This document shows, piece by piece, positions 51,701 to 61,800 of a DNA stretch of 64,000 bases (positions are counted from its first letter, which is position 1; each line of letters starts with the position of its first letter). Below the pieces are notes generated by a model that was not told where the DNA came from, made no database searches, and saw only the letters and a program-made list of their open reading frames with translations. Position numbers and translations under genes: made by a program. Source of the DNA: Plecoglossus altivelis (Eukaryota > Chordata > Actinopteri > Osmeriformes > Plecoglossidae); NCBI GenBank assembly GCA_036571765.1, contig BROE01000028.1, forward strand, positions 7,509,491 to 7,573,490. The letters are read 5' to 3'.

Positions 51701-53412
51701 CCAGTAGTGAAAGGCAGGAGGAGTTTCAAAGGACGTGTGTTTTGCGGTAGCTACAGTGTCTGTCAGTCTCCTCTCTGGCTCCATCTCTCTCCCCCAGTCC
51801 CCCTAGTCCCCCAGTCCCCTTAGTCCCCCAGTCCCCAGTCCTATCTCTGCAGCCTTACTGCCCTTCCTAGTCTAGTGATCCCCCCCCCACCCCCACTCCC
51901 CCCCAACTGTGACTCAGCCCGAGATTACAGCAGTGTTTAAAAAAATAAAAGGAGGCCTACGTTTTTGCGCAGGTCCTGATTTGATACGATAATGACGTTG
52001 GGTGGGTCTCCAACAGCTGTGGCCGCCCCTCCAATGTTGGTGAAGATTACTTCAGCAATCAGGACATGTCTCGGATCCAGATTAAGCACCTCGCACAACC
52101 TGACCAATCAGAAACAGAGAGAGAGGGAGGGGGAGTGGGGGGGGGCAGGGCGGTAGAGAAAGAGATAGATTCAGAAAAACCCTTTAGCTCTGATTAGATT
52201 GCTGCAAGTGCGGAAAAATAGATAACTTTTAATTTGATTTGAAAGCACTCAAGCTGCTATTACTGTTCAGGTCAACCTCGACCTGGGGACGGACAGACAG
52301 ACAGACAGACGACAGACAGGGCGAGTGCCACGGGCCGGGGCCCCTCGGGGTGTACCTGATCGGTGACGGGGTGTAAGAAGACATCATTGGGTGGTTGACG
52401 TTGTCGAGGAAGGCGGAGAGAATTGGCTGTAGCGATGAGGCAGGAGGTCATGATCATGGGCCACACCCTGCCTCTGGACAGCTGGTTAGGCCTGCAACAC
52501 ACACACAGGCACAAAGGCGTCAGGGGCGGTATGCAACGGGCACTGAACCGCACAGCAGCAGCAGCACCCGGCCTTCAAACTGCTTCAAAGCCTTTTACAC
52601 ATGACGTGTGAAATACATTCAATTATGGAAATGAGGGTTGTTGGTTGTTTTGGGGGGGGAGGGGGACGACTCATTATAAACATTATTTGGCCCTGGAAGG
52701 TGAAATTCAAAGTTTCTCTTCACATCATCAAAGGGTCGACAGAAACTTCTGCATTGCGGTATAAGTGAAATGACGCTGTGAACGGTGGGGTTTTTTCAAA
52801 TGTTATGTAGAAAATCTGATCCCATAAGCGTGGCAGTAGTGCTGTTGCTGCATGTGTTGGATCTGCTGTTGGATGTGCTGCTGCTGCTGGATGTGCTGCT
52901 GGATGTGCTACTGGATGTGCTGCTGGATGTGCTGCTGCTGCTGGATGTGCTGCTGCTGGATGTGCTGCTGCTGGATGTGCTGCTGGATGTGCTGCTGGAT
53001 GTGCTGCTGGATGTGCTACTGGATGTGCTGCTGGATGTGCTGCTGCGGTCAGGGTCTCTGCCAAGTGACAGCTGCTACAGGAAAGTGCCACTGAAGTCTC
53101 AGTCTGACCAGCTCCTATCCTGGCTCCCTCACCCCCCCCACCCCCCCCCCCCCCCCCCCACCCCTCCTCTTTCTTCTTTTCTCTCTTTCAAGCTTGTCTT
53201 CCAGTTTCACTTTCAGTCCCTCCTTTTTATCTGTGGAAGTGTGAAGTGTCATGGCCGCTGGGCCTTTGCAGGATGATATTTTAATTTGAGGCGCTGCCCT
53301 TGTCTTAGAGCTGCTTAGAATTCATGAGCTGGCATGATCCTTGTGTTCTCCTGGCCTGGGAGGAGCTGGACCTGAAGGACACTTCTGTCTGCCCCCTTCT
53401 CTCCCTTTTCTC

Positions 53413-53443
<31 letters not shown>

Positions 53444-55566
53444 CCCTCTCTCTCTACCTCTCTCTCTACCTCTCTCTCTACCTCTCTCTCTCTCTCTCCC
53501 TCTCTCTCATTTTCTTCTTATTTCCCTTCTTCACCGTCAAGAGAGCATTCAGCATTAAACAGCCTCAAAGTTGTGATTTTGTTTTTTAAGGGTCAGTGGC
53601 TGTGTCCTTTCACGGGAGCATGTTTCTCCTCAAAGCAGGACAATGGAGGACATATTTCTTTTGAGGACTCATCCCTAACTCATTTCCGATGATGGATATA
53701 CACTTTAAAGGAGGCAGGAGGAACCTCTATGGCTAATTTAATTTAGTGGTTTTGTAAGGGCCTCACTTTCCAGCAGTAAATTCTCAAATAAATCATTTTT
53801 ACAAGTCCTGTCAGCCAGCGTAGACTGACGGCCAGCAGGTTTGAGGACTGACCCTGTGATGGATTGCTGCTTTTACCTCCGAGCAAGAGACGAAAAGCAC
53901 CCCCTACCCCAAAACGAACTCTACTCATTCAGAAAAAAAGCATCTTCTAAAACGCATGTCACATCGCCCTTATCAAACTGTACTGACATAGCGGCTTTGT
54001 GCTTGTACCTCGTGTGATTACTGACTATAATGATGTTTTAGGCGGTTTTTGGATTAAGTGATTCATTATAAAAGCTTTCCATTGGTAGTTCCCTGTCACG
54101 TATATCAAACTCACCTTCACGGCACAGTAGTCAAAGAAACCTGTGTCCGAAAATATGGCCACGAGGATCATCTGGATGAAAAGAATGGAAGCCAGTGTCA
54201 TTATACTGTACATCATGAACACGGCAAATGAGCTTGTTTCGTTACCACAAATACATCAAGGTGTTCAACACAAGTGACATCCTGACGATGACCCTGCTGC
54301 AGTCAAGTAGCCTCTGAACCAACATGGTGGTGAAGTCCAAACCAAGCCTGCCATCACCAGGTCTTAAGACAGTCAGTCGACCCCTTTGCCTTAGAGAGTC
54401 CATTTCACCAGACAGGATTAACAATCAAACACTTACTGTTTCCTGCTCACTTCCTGCCGACGATACTATAATTACTATCACTGGAGAAACGAAAGACAAG
54501 ACACCAAACTGCGCTGTGATAAGGACCTGACAGGCTTGCAAATAACTACTCTAAAAGCCCTAAATTGAACACTGTCTCACCCAGTCTGGCCTGTTTCTGA
54601 CATGAAGAAATGAAAAGGGGAAACGTGAATAGTGTCTTATGATGTCAAGTCTACACTATACCTCATCCTATGATTAATGTAGAAGGATACTGTATGAATA
54701 TTTAACGACATGAAAAGTTAAACATTATAAATACTTCTTTCGTGATGGATTGCACCTACAGATGAAGATGTATAGCGCGAGACTCACCCTCGTTTTCTGA
54801 AACACAATCATATTTTTCCCATAATGACTAAAAGTAGACATGACTGAAGTACTCGATCACCTTGAGAGGCTAGAGAATAACACTGCAGTCATTTGGGCAG
54901 CTAATTCTGCGTATGGCTGTCGAGTGTTCCTCGCTCCTTCTCGAAGCATAACATTCCATCATTTCCCATCATGTTCCTGTTATGATGCTATTTACCTGCA
55001 TCACATCTAACAAGGCCATTTTGCTTTCCCCCCCATTCGGTTCTTATTCAAATCGTATTTTTTCCCATCGTGACAACTTTTCCCTCTCTCTGTGTCCCTC
55101 TCGCTGGCTCCCTCACTGTTTTACATCACACTTGATTAGATGTGTTTGTTTCCATGGAGACCAGCTTTCGGAACCATCAGAATGCCTAGGCTCGCCACGG
55201 TAACGGGCGGCTGAATCTGGGGCAGCAGAGACAACAGGGGGTGGGTGCAGGCGTGGCCTTCACCCTGGCCAGACCAGGTGATCCAGGCCCATGCATCTCT
55301 CAGCAATGTCACAGACACTAACTCCAGCCTGCTGTCCTAAAGCTGGGCTGTATGACTGCACGCTGCTAGACAGCTGATATAGGTGTGAAGCAGCAGAGCA
55401 GGAGACTGATGGACGGGCAGACAGGCAGGCAGACGGGAGGGCAGGCAGGCAGACAGACAGACAGACAGGCTGGCAGGCAGGCAGACGGGAGGGCAGGCAG
55501 GCAGACAGACAGACAGACAGGCTGGCAGGCGGGAGGAAAGGCAGGCAGGCAGGCAGGCGGGAGGAA

Positions 55567-55641
<75 letters not shown>

Positions 55642-55843
55642 CTTGATTCGGGGACAAAGCAGGCGTCACACACTCACCATCCCAAACAGCAGAGCCAGGG
55701 TCTCATAGTCAATCCACTCCACCACTGTCATCAGGCTGGGTCTCTGTACAACACACACGCACACACACGCACACACACACAGACAGACACACACACACAC
55801 ACAGAGACACAGAGACACACAGAGACACACAGAGACACACAGA

Positions 55844-55888
<45 letters not shown>

Positions 55889-58800
55889 ACAGCAATACAT
55901 CACACATATGAGCACAGACATGGTGTGAGGCTTCCTAAGTCATTTCTTGAGGTAATATAACTGTCTATAAATCAAACCTATCTTTCATTGTAAAGGATTT
56001 TATGAGGGAGGAAAAACCCCTATGTAGTTTTGGATGTTGTATTTCTTGCAGAAGAGAGAAGAGTCTTACGTCTCCGATGATAGCCAGGGCAGCCAGAGCA
56101 GCCAGGGAGCCCAACATGGCAGCTAAGGTTCGGTGGACAATCTGAGGGGGAAAAGACCAGCAGGAGTTCAATCCACTGGATGCAAATGTGTTGGATTCTT
56201 TCAGCAACACATGGAGGGGGAAAGCCTGGCTCTTCTGATCAGCCATCACATGCTCTTACCAGCCAGTTGCACATATCCTGACCCTTACACAACCCTGCCC
56301 AACGCTAGGATTTCAAACCCAACCTGTGGTTCAAATCATATCTATGCCCATTCACTTATGTGGCAGAATATGCTAAATGGGGCAAGGTAACTCAGTTCAT
56401 TCATAACATACACACACACACACACACACTAAGAGGCACACTAAGAGATACTAAGAGACACACTAAAGAGGTAACAATGGATTCATTAGTGGTGAAGCAC
56501 TTAGGATTACAGCCTTTCCCAAATTGCACACATAACAATTACTTTCATACCTTTACTCCGTTCTCTCTCTTTCTCGCTTTCTTTATCCTTTTTTGGTCTC
56601 TCTTTCTCTCTCTCTCTCTTACTCCCACAGTTACCTGCTGAGGGACCTGTACACTGTCACTCCTCTCTCTCACCCCTGTTTCTCGCTTGTATTTCTCTTT
56701 CTCTAAGCCGCTGGCTGTCTCTCTCTCCATTGCTCCCATCTCCATCTCCCTCTGTCCATCTCTCTCTCTCTCTCCCTTCCCTCCTTCAATCTCTCTTTCA
56801 GGAAGCCTCTCAGAGCATCAAGTGAGGTAAGCCTTCTGTTGGACCTGTGGAAGGTTCTGGATTCCATACAGTCGTCGTCCCCCAACACACTTCCCTGAGG
56901 ACCTGGAGGGGGGGGGAATGTGTTCTGGATTGCATACCCCTCCCCCCACCTTTCCCCTGATCCAGCGGGACAGTCATGTTTGCGGCACGCATGATAAGAT
57001 CCAGGACTAGCTTGCATGTGTCAGCAGGCAGCCGATGCCCCACCTATCGCATCACATCTTTATTTCATCGCCATAAATACCAGGGAAGTAGGTCACGCCA
57101 CGTGGAGCAGGGAGGCTAACCCTGTACTAACAACCCCCTTGTCACTGGGGGGTGGTTGGTGGAGGGTTGCAAAGGTGGAGGACTGGGGTAGTAGGTGATG
57201 AGAGAAGGGAGGCAGGGGGGTGGGTTTAGAGAGGTGGAGACGGAGTGTGGTGGGTGGAGAGAGGGAGTGTGGTGGGTGGAGAGAGGGACTGTGGTGGGTG
57301 GAGAGAGGGAGTGTGGTGGGTGGAGAGAGGGACTGTGGTGGGTGGAAAGTGATGGGAGATGAAGGTGAGGAGGTTGAGAGGGGGAGGGAGTGTGGAGGGT
57401 GGACAGTGGCAGGAGATGAAGGTGGGGAGGTTTAGAGAGGTGGAGGGAGGTGGGTGAGTATGTCTGGGAGGGAAGGAGATAGCCAGAGCTCCCAGGCCTC
57501 AACCTCACCCGTGGTAAATGTCAACCCTGCGGAGAAGCTGAGGAACGGAGGGGGGGGGGTTTAATGAACACCTTCACCTCAGCTTGATATTGCATTTTTC
57601 CACCGACTGCATTCAGGGGCTCGCGGTGCCCCTCTGCCCCTCACAAGCCCTCTGCCAGTCGGTGCGGACGCGGCGAGGAGAAACACAACGAGGACAACGA
57701 GCAGGGAGCGAGTGTGAGAGGAGCTGGGAGAGGGCGAGCGAGGACGAGCGACAATCAGAAGAGGTGCTCTGACCGCGACCACGTCAGCAGGGCGTCTGTG
57801 AACCGCAGCGTGCAGTGTGCACGTTGGTCCCTTGAACAGCCTCTGGGCCTGCAAAAGGGTCCGCAGAAGACGTCAGGAAGACGAGAACATCCTGAAAAGC
57901 TTTTGGTCGTCGAATAGAAGAGTCGAGGTTCCAACCTCCCGATCCAAGCATCAGATGGAAATCTGTGTCGGCAAAGCGTCTGATCTGCATTGTACTGTTG
58001 TCTTTTGATATGTAAGACAACGACTGACAGCGAACAAGACAGGCTGTCCTATTGACCACGATGTTCTGCTTGACTCAGAGCTGGGTACTGTCTATCCAGA
58101 CAGGAAACCAGACGGCTTCAAAGCACCGCTCTGATTCAGTCATACAGGACAGAGATGGATGAGAACTACAAGCCTTCAGCACGTGGGATTGGCTTTGTGG
58201 GTAATTATGAAAAAAAAACAGACTAATAAAGTTGTTTCATGACAGGCGTGGGTCCAAAGGGAACAGAGAAAGAGCCCCATTCTTCTGTGATGGATGGATG
58301 ACAGGAGGGATGATGGGAGGGGGGAGCGGAGGGTAGTTAAGCGCACAGACAAATTACAGTTAATGCTTCCTGCATCTCTGACATCAACCACATGGATCGT
58401 CGCTTATGTAAAAAAAAAAAGAAAAAAAAAGCGGTTACCATGGACATAGACAGGCCAATCAGACGTCTCTGCCCAGCTCTCTGACTGAGGGAGAAAGAGC
58501 TCTGGTTCTCCAGCAGAGGAACACAACCCCTCCTAGTGGACAAGAGAGGGAACTGCTCTGGCCAGCAGAGGAGGACAGGTCCAACGGCCTGCTTCCTCTC
58601 TCCTGTTCTACCGCATCCTGTCTCTGGCTGCCTAAAGACATGGACAATCCTGAACGCTGGATTGATTCGAGCAGTAAGGTTGGTATCTGGTCGAAGGAAA
58701 GAGGCATGTGAGGTCATCATCGCTAGCCTGGCCAATGGGCATCCAGCAGGCAGTGGTGTTACAGCCAGACCAGATTAGAGGCTTTCACCTGGATGGATTA

Positions 58801-61800
58801 GAGAGCTGAGCCCTTCTATTTTAACCTGGACGCACGTGCACACACACACACACAATATACACACACAAACTCACAAACACACCACCATACACACACACAA
58901 ACTCATACTCTAAAACGCTTCACAACATTCCACTCACACAAAATGACACACCTACACATATTTTACACACAGTATTCAGGGCAACAGAAACAGGGCCATT
59001 CAAGTCTAAACAAGTGAAGTGTATATATATATATATATATACACATAAAATATATATATATATTATAATACACACACATATATATACACACATACATATT
59101 ATATTATACACACATAACAACACACATATATTATGATATATATACATATATACATGCATACATACATAACGATACATATATATATGTATGTATATATACA
59201 TACATACATATATATATATATATAGGATACCTAGTGACATAAATAGGAAGTGTTTATAATTGGTATTTGGCACTGATATTTTCCAGCCCCCACATACGCA
59301 GCTGAGCTAAATATAGCCCTGTGTGGGTGAGGCGGTAAATCAAGCATCTGTTTGACTATGTAGGCTGTCTCTCTCCTGGGCTAATGAAACCCGTCTAACA
59401 CCACAACTGTGACTGCAGCTGAATAGGACTGATCTGCAGGATGTGTAAACACCAGGGCTATGCTTATGAGGATGGATGGGAGAGCAGGGAGAGCAGGGAG
59501 AGTCAGGAGACGTTAGGAGGGTTCAGAGAGAGGGAAGAGAGCGGGGAGAGAGAGAGTCAGGACACCTTAGGAGGGTTCAGGAGGTGGGAGAGAGAGTCAG
59601 GAGATGTTAGGGGAGTTCAGAAGGGGGGGGGCGGGGAGAGTCAGGAGACGTTAGGAGGGTTCAGAGAGAGGGAAGAGAGCGGGGAGAGAGAGAGTCAGGA
59701 GACGTTAGGAGGGTTCAGGCTACCTCGAAGATGATGAGCACGTAGACGCCCGCCAGGATGGCCCCCGCAATGACCACCTGGGTTTCCACGGTAACAAAGA
59801 GGGACTGGTGGGTGATGGAGAGAGGCACCACCTGGGTGTCCAGGAGGAAGGCCTGCACGGTGATCAGGATGGGCTCGCTGGAGAGGGGAAGGGGGGGAAG
59901 GCACAGAGCCACAACGTTACCATGGTGTCTAGTCCCACTGTCATGGGACCCGGGTGCGATCCCAGCCCAGACCATTTCCTGTATGTCCTGTATGTCCTTC
60001 TCTCTCTGAAGCTGACCATCCAACAAAGCAGAAAATGGCAAAAATGTATCTTAGAACAACAACTAGCAAGTTACCTGCTCAACATCTCAAATGTTCTGGT
60101 TGTGAGTATCTGGTTGCTGCGCTCAGAGTGGAGAGGTATGGTCCAGTTATATAACACCTGAAGGAAACAACACATTACAATAGAATCATACCAAAAGCAT
60201 CGTTTCCAAACCATTCTGCTTTCTGAGTTTTGATTTGTGAAAACCTTAACAGAGAGCAAATTAACATTGCGCAATTGAAGCACAAACCAGATGTTTGGTA
60301 TGATGTGCGATGCAGAGACTGCTCGCTAGTGGATGCATACCTGCTGAGCTCGCCTCCTCCTAGGCCCCGCCTCCTCATTCTGCTCCACCTGGATCAGGAT
60401 GTACTCCTGATTGGTCATATCAACCATCCCTCCAACAAAGGGCCCGCCCACCTGCAGCTTTAGCAGGGCGTTGTCACGGAAATCCGTCAGGTTCATGGCT
60501 ACATGGGGCACACTTGGTTAAGACAAAGTTACTCTTGAAGGTTGTTCATAATTGATTTTCAAATGAGCTCCTTTCTCTGGTATTCAGACTGACAGGTGAT
60601 ATCCTGAAGGGGAAGTGTGCATCTGACCTTGATGAAGGTGTGGTGTACCTTGATTAATGAGGTGGTGACATAAGGTGCCCCACCCCTGGGCTGGCCAGGT
60701 ACGTAGCCACACACACAGAAGCCAGCCATGTACATATTAACCTGGTAGCCCTTCATGGGGGTGTTCGACTACACCTGGTCACAGCACTGTCACCAGGAAG
60801 TTGAGTGACTGGGAGGTGTGGACTTAACTAACCTAGCATCAGCATGACATGCTAGTACCTTGTAGCAGGGTACTGCAGCCATCCTTCCAATGTACGTGTG
60901 TAGTGTGTTGTGCTGGATGCAGAATGCATATGGATGGGATCTAACATTTCACCTCATCTAACCACCATGGAACATCAATTAACTGAGGCAGACTGGATTG
61001 CATTGGCCAGCTGGTTGGCTAACATACTGCAAAACGTCATGCTAGTAAGATATCTTGTTACTTTTGGATGACCTCTACAGGACACGTTATGAACTGGGAA
61101 AGAGACGTACTAAGACCCATAGTGAGATCTTCTTCCTGGTGTGCCATGTGGCCTGAGGGGTAGTGGCTAGTGAGGAGACTGGGTCAGCCCAGGAGCTAGC
61201 CAGGAGCTAGCCAGGAGCTAGCCAGGAGCTAGCCAGGAGCTAGCCAGGAGCTAGCCAGGAGCTAGCCAGGAGCTAGCCAGGACCAGAGGCACCAGGGAGG
61301 AAGGATACAGAAGCTCTCTGTAGAAGACACAGCCAGCATCTTCCAGGGGTTGTCTCGATCTGGGTACATGCTGAAGAACAGCTGGAAGCACAAATAGACT
61401 TGGATGTCACACTGAACCATCCCTCCAACCACGGTAACACGCGAATGAACAGGAAGGTAATTTAACCGTCAAATGCATTTGTCATGCATTTCTGGTGTTT
61501 TGCAACCTTCCACAGTGGAGGTACTTACAGAGGACAGGACGACTAAGGTAAAGATGCAGGTGACCTTGGAGATCTTGATGCAACATCTACAAATGAGAGA
61601 TCCAAATATCTTAGGAACAAATAAACCAATAAGGAACACCAGACAGTTCTCTGTGACAGGTGACCTGTTATCTGACCAGAATGTGCTTTGTCATCTTCTA
61701 ACCAAACAGGAAGAACGCTTCAGTAGCCTTCTACATCTGGAAAGTTCTAGAAAGTCTTACTGAAATAACAATAGGAATGAATATTTCTAATATCACTATT

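Larger units (their letters stand above)
46555..51960 (-). other. oca2: oca2 intron 14
   Basis: About 5.4 kb. It holds a C-run (47221-47229), (CA)n at 48707-48781, an odd indel-prone looking tract (about 49.2-50.2 kb), G-runs (50180-50210) and a 17-bp minisatellite (51126-51497). A short run of ccccagtcccc repeats lies at 51790-51840. No exon was recognised. Confidence 0.7.
52492..54114 (-). other. oca2: oca2 intron 12
   Basis: About 1.6 kb with a 12-bp CTG-rich minisatellite (52850-53046), a long C-run (about 53130-53159) and a (CT)n tract (53401-53510). It begins, in transcript terms, with the gtgagt donor of exon 12 at 54109-54114. No coding evidence. Confidence 0.8.
56142..59723 (-). other. 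oca2: oca2 intron 9
   Basis: About 3.6 kb. It contains a short (CA)n (56408-56428), pyrimidine tracts (56555-56800), a 22-bp G-rich minisatellite (57238-57345), a CpG-rich patch (57655-57760), A-runs (58207-58217, 58410-58429), (CA)n (58838-58900), an (AT)n tract (59021-59225) and a purine-rich minisatellite that reaches the exon 9 donor. No coding evidence. Confidence 0.75.

Noticed and set aside
52785..53276. LLDV-repeat frame on + and AHPA-repeat frame on -
   Set aside because: Both come from the 12-bp minisatellite; there is no start context or homologue.
59776..59805. X-box-like gtttccacggtaac
   Set aside because: It falls inside conserved oca2 exon 9 coding sequence (VTVET), so the match is explained by codons.
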